A stretch of DNA of 64,000 bases from Cannabis sativa (lineage: Eukaryota; Streptophyta; Magnoliopsida; Rosales; Cannabaceae), in NCBI RefSeq assembly GCF_029168945.1, contig NC_083610.1, positions 77,925,580 to 77,989,579 on the forward strand, read 5' to 3'. Positions 12,423 to 24,150 of this stretch are shown here, one piece after another (the stretch's first letter is position 1; the number at the start of each line of letters is the position of its first letter). The notes beneath the pieces were generated by a model. The model was not told the DNA's origin. It saw nothing but the letters and a program-made list of their open reading frames with translations, and did not search any database. A program made the translations under genes and the position numbers.

Positions 12423-15400
12423 ATGTCTGCTTCTGGCTCAAAATCTTCGAAGAAGAAAGGAAAAGATATGGCCACGCTGGAGGAGGTTTCTCTGGGACCC
12501 GTTGCCCAGGAGGGATATAAATCCCGTGCGACTGGTTGGGAAGCGGTCGAGCTTCGATCCACCCTGACTTGTCCTCACCAGCTGGAGAACATTATTAATG
12601 TTGCTGGGATCAAACCCTCCACCTCAGGGACCTTTCATCGGCCTCCTCGTGACTCGGAGACGCCTAATCATAACTATGACGGCTTCGGGGCTTAGAGTCA
12701 GACCCATTTGATGGCCGGTGCCATGCTCCCGCTCCAAGATTACTTTGTTAATTTTCTTGTATTTGTCGGCCTTGCGCCATACCAACTTATTCCTCAAGCT
12801 TACCGCCTGCTCTCAGGCTTATTTATTTTTTACACCGCCCGTGGCTGGGGGTCTCCTAGCCCGGCGGAAATTTTATATTTTTATGAACTTGTATCCGTCC
12901 CCAAGAAAGGGGACAAACTTAAGGATGGTTTTTATGGGTTCCGGATCCACCCTGCTAATGAGGGGGTGGTTCCGTATAATAGGCAGACTCACGTTAAGGA
13001 GTACCGCCACCGCTTTTTCTTTTCTTCCAGGTTCAGGGCCGTGGACCACCCGGAGCTTCTCACGGAGTGGGTGCGGATCCCACCTTACCAGCGGACGCTT
13101 CCCACTCAGGCTTTCCTTCGAAGGGCCCAAGCCTTCGCCTCCTATGACCACGCTGATATTGATGTCAGGGGCCTAGTCACCACGGAGAATTGTAGAAAGG
13201 CCAAACTTATCCTTTCTCACCAATCCGTGGATGACTCCAACCTCTCACGGGTCATCTGCCCCAATGTGAGGGCGCCGGTTGCGGAGAAGGCCTTCCGGGA
13301 CGAGCTTATTGCCACGGCAGAGAAGAAGTACCAAGATTATCTCTACCGGAAGGCCCAGGAGAAAGCGTACTCTAAGGCCCAGGCTGCCTCGGGGAGAGGA
13401 CTTCGCGTGGGGAGTCCGGTGGTGCGAAGGAGCCAAGCCATTGCTGGGAAGTCCGAAGCTAAATTTTTTGACAAGATACTTCAAGAAGAGATTGGGGATC
13501 GTCCTGCCAGGAGGCCCCTTCGTATTGAAGATTCTTCCGAGAAGCAAACTTCCCGGCCACAGCCTTTGGCCCCCGAACCGAACTCGGGTGCTCCCGGTGC
13601 TAGCACCTCCGGTGCCGGCGGTAAGTCTCCCTTGATAATTCGCTATGTTCCTTCCGTTGATGAATACACCAGTCATAGGCCCGTAGGGTTCGACGAGCGT
13701 CTTCGTAGATTTAAGATGCCGTTGACCCGGTGGGGGGATCGTTTGAAGGAATTTTATTTTTCGAACTTAGGAGATTACCTAGGTCGGTCCCGGATGGGCT
13801 CCGGCCCTCCGGAACCTATTCCCTTAGGTCCATCAGCTTACATAACGTCCAGCTGGTTTCGGCCCTTGGACAGTTATCTCGGAGATGACGCTGCCAGCAT
13901 TAAAGTACAGGACTTTGCTAGGGCCGAATTAGGAAGTTCGGGTAGGAGTAGCTTATTTGTTGTATCTTGTATAAGCGGTTCCTCGCGGACTTCTAACACT
14001 TGCTTATTTTTTGAAACAGATATCTCCATGGATGCCATCCTGGAACAGCTTGCCGGGGTTCATACTCCCGTGGCTCCTCCGGCCTTCACCTCTTCTCCCC
14101 CGGCCCCTTCCTTGAAGGTTTCTTCCAGCGCTCCCCCCGACACTATTGACTTAGTGGATATCGAGGAGGTGCTTCCGGGAGAAGGCCAAGGGAAAGGGTG
14201 GGACTTCTCGGAGGAAGCCGTTGAGGGTGCAGGAGAGCCTCAAGCCCTTTCGGAGGTAGCAGAGGAGGACGAGGAGGAGCCTGAAGTGGCTCTGATTCGC
14301 AAGCGTAAGGGCAAGATGGTTGCCCAGGATGAGCCGAAGAGGCCTCGGAGAGCCGACACTCCCGCCCATGGCCTAGACGGCGGGGTCTCCCCGATGGAGG
14401 AAAATCCTGCTCCTCCCCACATCGAGCTTACCCCGATTCCGGGGGACGAGGTGAGGCAGGAGCTTCGCATAGCCAAACATAACTATGCTATGGACGAGTA
14501 CTCCCGGGGGTATGCCGAAGTGGAGGCCCTTAGGAGGATTCTGCGAGCTGAGGTTGAGGCGAGCATCAACCACCCGGAATACCAGGATCCGTGGGACCTT
14601 AATCTGGACCCCTTATCGGACTGGTTCCGTCGCTTCCTAGGGCCTACCTTGGCTCCTTTTGCCGCGGAGATGACCGGCGAGTTCGCTTCTCAGCTCACAC
14701 GTTGCGCGCCCAAGCGGTTTGCCACTTGCGCTTCCCTGAACTCCATCTTCCAGGTTCAAGACCTCAGCCATTCTCTCACGGTGGTAAGTACTTTGCAATT
14801 TTTGCGTTTCCTTTTATTGTTTGCATTTTGTTTTTTTTCTTTGAGAAATTTCTCCTTATACTTCGTTATGGTTCAGCTTGCTGCTGAGGCTGGCCGCCTC
14901 TCCAAGAACATCATAAACCATGGCTTCACTCTGTCCGACTTCGGGGACATGAATGACGTCAGGAAGGTCCTCTAGGACCTCACAGCGGAGAGGCAGATCT
15001 ACCAGGAGGCTGCCGAGCGCCAGGAGGCAGCGGCCAAGGCCAAGGAAGAGGAGGCCAAACGGAGGGAAGCTCAGGCGGAGGCCATGATCCGGGACGAGTC
15101 TCAGCGGAGAGACAGGATGGAGGCCCATCACCAGGAGGAACTAAGGGCTCAAACCGAGGCTGCTGAGAAGGCCAGGCGAGATCTCCGGGAGGCCAGGGAG
15201 GCTTTGGATGAAATGGTCGCCAAGGTGAGATCTTTAGAGGAGACTCACCAGTCGGACATTGAATCCAAGGCCGCTCTAGCTGCGGAGTTGAAGGAGCTTA
15301 GGGATTTCAAAGAACAATCCACCAGGAAGGCCAAGAGGGCCGAGCTCCTTTCTCCTGTTTCCTGCGCCCGGTGCCCGAAGCGCTTCGATGATGGTGTCTA

Positions 15401-15551
15401 TATGGCTTGGGCCACCAATGATCAAAGTATCAAGCTTACTTTTTATCCCAAACCCGAGGAGATGATTGCCAGATTTCGGGAAAAGAAGAAGAAGCTTGAT
15501 GCCGCGCTTGAGGCACGGATTGGACCTCGTCTTCCTCCGCGGGCCGACTGA
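12423..15551 (+). pseudogene. Tat-A antisense gene (PF04195-type 'putative gypsy type transposon' protein), broken
   Basis: This gene runs opposite to gag-pol. Its N-terminal part (LPLQDYFVNFLVFVGLAPYQ, PAEILYFYEL) resembles the plant domain filed as Transposase_28/PF04195. An acidic middle with a basic KRKGKM stretch follows, then a long Lys/Glu/Ala/Arg-rich coiled coil (about 14990-15330), and a C-terminal SCxxCxKRFxDGVYMAW motif. Two likely in-frame introns, 13942-14019 (78 nt) and 14784-14876 (93 nt), have GT-AG ends. Compared with Tat-B it has TAG at 12693-12695 (a Trp there) and TAG at 14973-14975 (a Cys there). The function of these antisense products is not established; roles in regulation or nucleic-acid binding would be speculation. 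Confidence 0.75.
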
Positions 15552-15688
15552 GCTGCCGTATTATTGACCCAGATTCTATCCATTTCTTTTATAACTTTCT
15601 CTTTCGTTTGTACATATTTGCTGCTGCCTTAAAACAATTTACATATAGGTGGCAGCTTTCATTTGAAGGGGAGACAATTATATTTTAA

Positions 15689-15860
15689 GGCCTGTCCCCG
15701 GGCCATTTATATGTATATGACCTGCCCTTTGGGCTAGGATATTTTTTATGCGATCTTTATTTGTCACACTTATATATTTTAACCTGTCCTTTGGCTCAGG
15801 GTTTTTATACTTATGCTTTTTATTTTTGTGCATACTTTTTGACCTGCCCTTTGGGTCAGG
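15689..15860. repeat. Hairpin repeats between convergent Tat-A genes
   Basis: Four related units lie in the 470-bp gap between the antisense gene end (15551) and the gag-pol end (16022). They start at about 15689 (ggcctgtccccgggcc), 15719, 15781 and 15841 (gacctgccctttgggtcagg). Each can fold into a small stem (cctg.cc / gg..cagg) and is followed by a T-rich stretch. Tat-B has two such units in the same place (43076 and 43114). Confidence 0.6.
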
Positions 15861-16021
15861 ATATTTTACTTAGTTTGTTTTTGTTTTTCCGTGCGGTATA
15901 CCCTAGTACCCCCCTGAGTGGCATAGAAACTTTGTTTTTAAGGCACTCAGTTTTATTTAATAAAGAGGAGGTATACATTTGGACGGTACAAACCCTTTGA
16001 ACAAAATCTAAGTTTAATTCG

Positions 16022-19000
16022 CTACTGGTAATATTTTCTGAGGTGATCGGCATTCCAGGCTCTTGGGACGGTGGTTCCGTCCATTCTTTTTAGTTTGTAA
16101 GTGCCAGAACCGATTTCGTCCTCGATCTCCTATGGTCCTTCCCAATTTGGTCCAAGTACCCCCACTCCGGGTTCTTGGGTGGCTGGAAAAACCCTTCTTA
16201 GGACCATATCCCCAATAGCGAATTTTCTGTTTTTAACCTTGGAGTTAAAATACTTGGTCACCTTCTTTTGATAAGCAGCCATCCGTATTTGAGACTCATC
16301 CCGGAGTTCTTCGACTTGATCCAAAGCCTCTTGGAGCAGTGCCTGATTGGTGGCCGGATCATAAGTCGTCCTCCTGTGGGATGGGAATAATGTTTCCACC
16401 GGGACCATTGCTTCACAACCGTACGCCATTGAGAACAGCGAGTGACCGGTTGTGGTTCTGGGGGTCGTCCGGTAGGCCCACAATACCCTTGGCAATTCTT
16501 CAGGCCAGTTATTTTTACAGGCCGGTAGCTTCTTTTTCAAGGTGACCTTTAGGATTTTATTGACTGCTTCCGCCTGGCCGTTTGTTTGAGGCCGGGCTAC
16601 CGCGGAGAAGCTTTTTACCACTCCGTGTTGGTTGCAAAAGTCAGTAAATTCCTCGCAATCAAATTGCTTTCCATTGTCTGAGACTATTTTGTGAGGCAAG
16701 TCCTATCGACACACTATGTTTTTGATAACAAAGTCCAATGCCTTCTTAGCAGTTATTGTCTTCATAGGCTCAGCCTCTGTCCACTTGGTGAAGTAGTCCA
16801 CTGCTACTATTGCATACTTTACCCCTCCTTTTCCCGTAGGTAGAGACCCGATGAGATCTATTCCCCAGACCGCGAAAGGCCAGGGGCTGGTCATCAAAGT
16901 GATCTCATTTGGAGGGGCTCTCGGTATGTTTGCGTACCTTTGGCACGAGTCACACTTTTGGACATAGTCTATACAATCTTTTTTCATTGTTGGCCAGAAG
17001 TACCCTTGCCTCAATATTTTCTTTGAGAGGCTGGGTCCTCCCGTATGATCTCCACAGAACCCTTCATGGACCTCTAGCATGATTTGTCTAGCTTCAGGGT
17101 CCGATACACACCTTAAATAAGGCATGCTGAGTCCTCTCCGGTAGAGAATTTGGTCCATCATTACATAACGATGAGCTTGATACTGAATCTTTCGAGACAG
17201 TGCCCTCTCTTGGGGCAACTCACCTGTGGTTATGTACTTTATGATGGGGACCATCCAGCTGGGTTCTTGCCCAACCGTTAGTGTGGTCTTTTTTATTTTG
17301 ATGCTTGGCTCTACCAAGCGTTCCACTGGTACTACCCCCAGTTCTTTGATTTCACTGTCCGAGGCTAATTTAGCCAGACAGTCCGCATGAGCGTTCTTCT
17401 CTCGGAGGATTCTTTCTATTTTGTAGTCCGTGAACTCGTGGAGCAGTTCTCGGACTATTGCTACGTACGCGGCCATCCGTTCGCCGCGAGTTTGGTATTC
17501 TCCGGAGACCTGGTTTACGACCAGCTGAGAGTCACTGTAGACTTCCACTCTCTTGGCTCCTACAGCTTTAGCCAATTTTAGCCCTGCTATCAGGGCCTCA
17601 TATTCGGCTTCATTGTTCGAAGCTATGAAGTTGAATCGGAGTGCTGCCTGGAGCCGCAATCCAGTAGGTGATATCATAGCCACTCCGGCTCCTGAACCGT
17701 TCTCATTAGAAGCTCCGTCTACAAATACTCTCCAAGTGGGGATTGGTGGTTCCGGTGTATTAGCTGTTGCCTCGGCTTCATTGCATTCGGTGATGAAGTC
17801 TGCCAAGGCTTGGCCTTTTATGGCAATCCGGGGCACGTAATGTAAGTCGAATTGACTCAGCTCCATCGCCCACTTGAGGAGTCTTCCGGATGCTTCAGGC
17901 TTCTGGAGAACCTGCCGGAGCGGATGATTGGTCAAGATTTTAATCGGATGGGCTTGGAAGTATGGTCTCAACTTCCTTGATGCCATCAGGAGGCAGAATA
18001 CTAATTTTTCAATGACCGGGTACCTTGTCTCGGCCCCTATCATGCGCTTACTAACAAAGTACACGGGGTGCTGAATTTTTTCTTCCTCCCGGACCAGTGC
18101 AGCGCTGACCGCGTGCTCGGAGACGGCCAAGTAAAGGAACAAGTCTTCTCCAAGGACGGGTTTTGATAGGATAGGAGGTTTGGCCATGTGGTCTTTTAAC
18201 CTTTTGAATGCCTCCTCGCATTCATCTGACCATTCGAACTTTTGGCATTTCTTCAGTATGTTGAAGAAGGGTATGCACTTGTCCGTGGATCGTGAGATAA
18301 AGCGGCTCAGTGCGGCTACCTTTCCGGTCAAGCTCTGCACGTCCTTATGTTTCTTGGGGGATGGCATGTCCAGGAGAGCTTGGATTTTCTCCGGGTTCGC
18401 TTCGATCCCCCTTTGGCTGACTATGAAGCCCAAGAATTTTCCCGACTTGACCCCGAAGGTGCATTTTTTCGGGTTGAGCTTCATGCCGTATCTCCGGACG
18501 ACTTCGAAACATTCTTCTAAGTCGCTTGCATGGCTGTTGCATGCTTTGGATTTGATGAGCATGTCGTCTACATATACCTCCATGTTTCGTCCCAGGAGGC
18601 TTTTAAACATCCGGTTAACCATTCTTTGATAGGTTGCTCCGGCGTTTTTCAGTCCGAAAGGCATGACTAGGTAGCAGTATACCCCCTTATCGGTCCTGAA
18701 GCTAGTGCACTCCTGGTCTGCCGTATGCATTTTTATTTGGTTGTACCCAGCATAGGCATCCATGAAGGACACGGCTTAAATCCGGACGTGGCGTCTACCA
18801 TCCGGTCGATCCCTGGGCGGCGGAAAGCAGTCCTTTGGGCAGGCTTTGTTTAGATCTGTGAAATCTATACAAACCCGCCAAGTCCCGTTCGGCTTGAGCA
18901 CCAGGACTGGATTGGCCAGCCATTCCGGATAGTACACGTCGCGGATCATGCCATTGGACAAGAGTTTGTCTACCTCTTTCTCTAAGGCCTCGGCTTTCAC

Positions 19001-22000
19001 CGAGTCGAGCGGGCGTCTCTTTTGCTGTACAGGGGGCATGTCCGGGTTGACATTGAGTACATGGGTGATGACATGAGGGCTGATGCCGGTCATGTCTTCT
19101 TGGCGCCATGCAAAGATGTCGATGGCGCCCTTCAGTGTTTCTATTATTTTATCTTTTTCCTCCGGATCCAGGCTCTTCCCTATCCGGAGTACTTTGGTGG
19201 AGTCTTCGTCGCACACTGGTATTTCTTCGACGTCCTCCATTGGTTCCACGACCCTTTCGGACCCTATGCGAGGATCCAACTCATCCTCTTCAGCCTTCTC
19301 TATCTCAGGGGGCCCCCGGACCATGAGTACTGGTAAGTGGGTGGCAATATTATAACATTGCCTGGCCTCTCCCTGATTTCCCCTCACCGTTCCGACTCCG
19401 GCTTCCTGGGTAGGGAATTTCAGGCATAGATGTCGGATTGAAGTAATCGCACCAAAGTCGACGAGGGCCGGTCGGCCTAGGACCGCGTTGTAGGCTGTTG
19501 GACAGTCTACCACCACGAAGGTGCAGTACTTAAATGTGCTCTGGGGGGTATCCGGGCACAGGGTAACTGGGAGCCTGACTTTTCCCATCGGGATTAGCGT
19601 CGTCCCGTTAAACCCTGTGAGCTGTGATCCACTAGGCGAGAGGTCCCGGTCGGTCAACCCTATCGCAGTGAAGGCTTCTTTGAAGAGCAAGTTCACGGAA
19701 CTCCCATTGTCAATCAGGACCCTAGCCACCACTTTATTTGCGATGGGGGTCTCTATGACCAGCTCGTGGTGAGGGAAACGCACCGTCTTGGCGTCTTCTT
19801 CCGTGAACGTTATGGGCTGGTCCATTAGCCGAGGCCTTTGAGCCGGGAGTTGAGTAACCTCCCACACCTCACTGTGTTTTGCGGCCTCGGCATATCTTTT
19901 TCGCTCCTTGCGAGTGTTTCCTCTGATATGGGGACCTCCGGAGATCATGGCTACCCGTCCATTAGGCCGGGGCGGTAGCCCGGGGATATGCTGGGTGTCA
20001 CCCGGCGGAGCACTCGGAGGCAATACTCCTGTTGTACCCCCTGGCGTTCCCGGAGGCATACCCCCGGCCACTTGCCCTGGATTAAGGTGGGGCAACCTAT
20101 TTTTGATCCACTCATAGAGGTGGCCCAAGCGGATTAGATTTTCAATCTCGTCTTTGAGATTTTTACACTCGTTGGTGCTATGACCAATGTCGTTGTGGTA
20201 CTCGCATCTTTTACTCGGATCTCTCCGGGAGCTATCTTTGTACAACGGCTGGGGTCTCCGGTAGTGCGTATTTTGCCTAGTGGCAAAATATACACGTTCC
20301 TGAGAGTCCGTGAGCTCTGTGTACTGAGTATATTGGGGTGTGTACCCCTTCTTTTGGCGCTTCTCTCCCGCTCGGGCGCTGCCTTTGGAGGACCTTTTGC
20401 TCCTCGACCCCTGGGTAGGGCCTGTTAAGCTAGCAGTTGGGGCAGCCTGTGAAGGAGTTCGTCCATTCACCCCGGACGGGTTGCCGTAATGGGAAGATGC
20501 CGGTGCCAAAGCTTGGCCCTGGCTGTATCCGGGAGTAGCGGAGAACTGTATGCCACTTACTTGTGGAGTTGCGGTCGGGACAGTACCCGAGGGCGACACT
20601 CCTGGCATGTATCCTGCTATCCCGGTGGGATAGTAGCCTCCGTAAGCCACGATCTGGGCTTCTTCGAGGTTAATATATTTTTAGACTCTCTTCTGGAAGT
20701 CCTGAAGGCCAGCAGCGCCTTCTTGCTGCAACTCGTTCCAGAAAGGAGTCCCAGTGCGGATTCCTGCTTGGAGAAGCGCAAGCTGTTGTCCGTCGTCGAC
20801 CTTCTTGGTCTTCGAGGCTTCCTCTCGGAACCTCTTGATGTAATTCTTCAAGGTCTCGGTGGGCAGTTGCTTGATGTTAGTCAAGGCACTAACCTCCAAG
20901 TTGACCTTCCTAGCGGCGACAAATTGTCTCCGAAAGTTGGTTTGGAGTTTGTTCCAGCAACCCACCGATCCTGGTTCCAGTTTTTTGAACCATTCCTCTG
21001 CTGATCCGCTCAGAGTGAGGGGGAAGCACAAGCATTTGGCGTCATTGCTGACCCGCATGACTGTCATGACACGGTTGAACCGTGACAAGTGATCACTGGG
21101 GTCGGAGTTCCCAGTATATGCCGCCATTTCGGGCATCTTGAAGTTTTTAGGGAGCTCCGCCTCCAGGATATGTTTGGCACAAGGCTTCCGATCCTCACTG
21201 TCCGAGTCGGAGTCGTCTCCCTTCTGCCTCCGGGAGACTCGAGCAATATCTTTTCGAAGTATGGCAAGTTCCGCCATAATCCCTTCGTTTACAGTACCCG
21301 AGGAGACCACGGGCCTGTATCTTTTTTGGTCAAGGTGATCCCGGAGGTCACCTTGATTCCCATTGATTTGATTTCTCAGATCAATGGGAGGACATCTCTG
21401 TCCTCTTCTTCCTCTACCCCCTGGTTCCTGGTGCACGGAAACGCTTTTCCGGTCCCCTCGATCTTGAGGGCCAAGACTCCCTCTTTGGGGCTTGCCCCTC
21501 TGCGGACCTTTCCCTTTAGGGAAATCTGAGCGGACCCTTCGCGGATCCTGCACCTTTTTCTTTCGCCCAGGGGTAGAAGTAGGGTTTTTCGTTTGGTTTT
21601 CCTCAGCAGGGTGCCTTATAGGGCTAGGTTCCCTAGGTCTTTGCTGCTGGGAGTTAGGAGAAGACGTCGCTGGCTCCCCGTCGAGCCCAGCGGCCATCGC
21701 CTTGGGATGCACGTGAATACCAGCTGTCTCCATGGCTTTCTGCATGGCTAGCATCACTTCCTGCATTTTTTGATTTTGCGCTTTCTGAGCTTCGATCTCA
21801 GCTTCATGATCGATAGCTTTTTGTCTAAGGAGCACCAACTCTGAGTAGCTTCCTCCGTCATAGGCATACTCGTCGAGGTTTTCATCGTAGTTCTCGTCGG
21901 GAACTATCTCTTCTTCTCCTTCCTCGGACTCCTCTGCCGCTCTTGAGGCTACATCTTCCTCATTGGGATCTTGAGCGTCTTCTAGAGGGCGAGGATGACG

Positions 22001-22021
22001 TGTACTTCTTGTCTCCACCAT
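16022..22021 (-). pseudogene. Tat-A gag-pol polyprotein, broken
   Basis: Single-frame gag-protease-RT-RNase H-archaeal RNase H-integrase. It starts with ATG (MVETRST) 43 bp after the primer site. Gag has an acidic/coiled-coil N-terminus and the FNRVMTVMRVSNDAKCLCFP...SAEEWF retro-gag core. The protease site is VLIDNGSSVNLL. RT has VMPFGLKNAGATYQ and YVDD. The second RNase H starts FVDGASNENGSG. Integrase has the H-H-C-C finger (CDSCQR), the WGIDLIGSLP segment and IVSDNGKQF. Breaks: TAA at 20681-20683 in gag, a short shifted stretch between compensating indels with TAA at 18776-18778 in RT, TAG at 16703-16705 and TAG at 16130-16132 in integrase. The product cannot be made whole. Confidence 0.9.
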
Positions 22022-22063
22022 TGTTGTGAAGTCAAATGCTTGTTATGTAGCAGCTTTCCTCAG

Positions 22064-22081
22064 CTCTCAATGAAAGCACCA
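22064..22081 (-). other. Tat-A primer-binding site
   Basis: The plus strand reads CTCTCAATGAAAGCACCA, i.e. a tRNA 3' end with CCA, 3 bp from the 5' LTR at 22085. On the element's strand it starts TGG. The same 18 bases occur in Tat-B at 55570-55587. I do not name the tRNA. Confidence 0.8.
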
Positions 22082-22084
22082 AAA

Positions 22085-22866
22085 TGTTGACCGAGATTTT
22101 CGGCAACTATTAAAATATGATTATAATAAAGAGCTGTAAGAAAGTGAGATGAAGGTTTTTTACGTGGTTGGGGCGTTAATGAGCCTTAGTCCACGAGTCT
22201 CTGTTATTAATGGATGTATTTAATACAGATTCCACACTTGAGAGAATGTCTTTCTCTTAAATACAGAGAATGTTCTTGGTGAGTATTTTCTCTTTTTTGC
22301 TCTTTTGCAAACCAAGATTCTCCACCCCATTAAATGAGCTTTGAGGGGGTATTTATAGTGTTTTGGTGGGGTAATCCCTAGAATTGTTCTTACACATGTA
22401 TCTGTAAGTATCCATAAAGTTGGGCATTTCCAATGAATATACCATGGGTGATGCATGGTCAAATCCCTAGGTGTTGTAGGGCTTTTATGAAGAATGTCCT
22501 TTTTGCCTTGTGATTGACGTGACTCTTCGCAGAGTAGCCGTCGCTAGACTTAAATGATCATTACTGTAGCGCTGCTGTTTGGGGGTTGTGCCGTCAGACT
22601 TTATTGCGTGTTACAGTCCCAACACGCTTCCTCCCATGCATCATTAAATGCGACTTGATTGCTCGGGAGAGACCTGACATATCCCGGAGAGCCTTCACGC
22701 TATACAAGCTTCCTGGAGTACCTTGTACTCCGGGTGCCTCCTCCGGGACCCCTGCTAACAGCGCTTCCTTGTGGCGCACAAAGACTTAGCAAATGTTTAC
22801 AAGTTATTTGATCCACGTGTCCCCTCTCGACTGGTCCACGTATTTTGGGCGAATTCTGGAGCAACA
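22085..22866 (-). repeat. Tat-A 5' LTR
   Basis: 782 bp, next to the primer-binding site. A TATA box (minus strand, cactataaatacc; about 22350-22358) marks the promoter. Its outer end abuts the target duplication cagtc at 22867-22871. Confidence 0.93.
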
Positions 22867-23160
22867 CAGTCCAATCCAATGCATACTAGATCTAAAATAT
22901 TGGATGGATCCGATCCGATTCAAAAAATACTAGGCTTAAAATATTAGATAAACTCAAATTAAACAAATAAATATATATGAAATACATCCAATGGATAGAA
23001 CCGATCCAATCCAACATCCAATGGATGTTAGATCGATTGGATGACGAAATTAATTGGATCGGATCGGATGGTAAAATCTAACATCCAATATATGATTGGA
23101 TCGGATCTGGATAGGCCTAAAAACATTGGATGTGATCCAATGAACACCCCTAGTTGCAAG

Positions 23161-23691
23161 TAGGGGTGTTCATTGGATCACATCCAATGGATTTGGACTC
23201 ATCTGATCCAAACCAATTGAACTAAGTCATCTGATCTGATCCGATCGAATGGATGTATTGGATTGGATCGGTTCCATCCATTGAATGTTTTAAATGATTT
23301 TTTTATTGGATTCGATTGGATCCCTCCAATAAATCTCATAGATGAATCCAATCCATTTAAGCCACTATTTAGGCTGATTTCATTAAAAGGAAAAAAAAGT
23401 ATATGAAAAAACATAATTTAAAACCTAATAATCTAACATAGATAATAAAATAATATATAAAATAATTAAATATATAAAATTATAAATATTAAATATGATT
23501 GGATGTACATTGGATGATATTGGATTGGATCGGTTCGGTTATCCATTGGATCGGATATCTCATCCAACATCTGATCCGATCCAGTTGAATTTTTAAAATT
23601 TGCATCCGATCTGATCCAATTATGATTGGATATTCGATTCTATTGGATCGGTTGGCTGGGATTGGATTAGATAACTTTCTGCACACCCCTA
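23161..23691. mobile_element. hAT-type MITE B (531 bp)
   Basis: It begins taggggtgttca and ends with inverted tgcacacccct a. It is flanked by gttgcaag (23153-23160) and gttgtaag (23692-23699), an 8-bp duplication with one mismatch. It is non-coding and built of ggatc/gatcc-type motifs like MITE A, which abuts it through the shared gttgcaag. Confidence 0.8.
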
Positions 23692-23769
23692 GTTGTAAGA
23701 ATGGAGGTGTGGTACGTTTAGACCACTGGCGCCGGCAGAGGTTCGGCTGTCATTAGTAGAAGAGAGGGA

Positions 23770-24148
23770 GAAAGAGATGAGTTAGGGTTTTCTAATTAGA
23801 GAGAAGAAAGGAATGAAAAAGAAAAAAAAAATTGTTTCAGATTTTTTATTTTATTTTTTTAAAAAGAAAAAAAAACTGAAAAGAAAAAAAATTATTTTTT
23901 AATTTATATTTTTTAATTTTTTAAGTGTACCAATAAAATTGTGCCATGTGTATACCGTATCAAAGTAGATGTACACATGGACAATCCAGCATGACACTTG
24001 ACACCTAAAGTGGATGGAAACGGTAAATTGCTAACAGTTTCCTAATTTTAGGGGTTTTACTGCCAAAATTTGAGTTTTGAGGGTTAAATGCAAGTAAAAT
24101 AAAAGTATTTGGAATTTTGCCGCCATTTACCCTTTTAAAAAAGCTTTT
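23770..24148 (-). repeat. Right terminal inverted repeat of the MULE-like element
   Basis: This is the reverse complement of the 9605-9990 block order, ending attttgccgccattta near 24128. The pairing shows that everything from 9.6 to 24.15 kb is one element plus its later insertions. Confidence 0.65.
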
Positions 24149-24150
24149 AT

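Larger units (their letters stand above)
10665..22866 (-). mobile_element. Tat-A: full-length Tat/Retand-type Ty3/gypsy retrotransposon
   Basis: Two 782-bp LTRs (10665-11446 and 22085-22866) with TG...CA ends are flanked by the perfect duplication cagtc (10660-10664 and 22867-22871). Gag-pol reads on minus, so the right LTR is the 5' LTR. Pol has a second, archaeal-type RNase H after the usual one, a hallmark of the Tat lineage. A separate gene lies on the opposite strand between pol and the 3' LTR, as in Retand, Grande and RIRE2. I see about 4 differences between the LTRs (about 0.5%), so insertion was recent, yet both coding strands carry several stops. Confidence 0.93.
10350..23152. mobile_element. 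hAT-type MITE A, interrupted by Tat-A
   Basis: The left end taagggtgagca (10350) and inverted right end taggggtgttca (to 23152) form short terminal inverted repeats. Both are flanked by the perfect 8-bp duplication gttgcaag (10342-10349 and 23153-23160), the length hAT transposases make. The body is packed with ggat/atcc (GGATCGGAT) motifs and has no coding capacity. Without Tat-A it is about 0.6 kb. Confidence 0.8.
9595..24150. mobile_element. Long-TIR DNA transposon (MULE-like), split by later insertions
   Basis: The sequence from about 9600 (gcggcaaaatctcc, then atttaaccctcaaaac and gtgtacacatgg) returns inverted at about 23770-24140. That gives terminal inverted repeats of roughly 380 bp. 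Without the later insertions the element is about 1.2 kb and has no transposase, so it is non-autonomous. Long TIRs suggest a Mutator-like element. I could not fix a 9-bp target duplication because both ends abut similar 'aagctttt' tracts. Its middle holds two hAT-type MITEs and, inside one of them, Tat-A. Confidence 0.65.

Noticed and set aside
16000..22000. Many plus-strand open frames of 60-170 codons opposite Tat-A gag-pol
   Set aside because: These are mirror frames of the GC-rich polyprotein. They lack promoters and are not conserved independently in Tat-B, unlike the antisense gene at 12.4-15.5 kb.
22867..23700. ggatcggatcc-rich sequence resembling a satellite
   Set aside because: The repeats are irregular and bounded by TIRs and 8-bp duplications, so they are the bodies of two MITEs.
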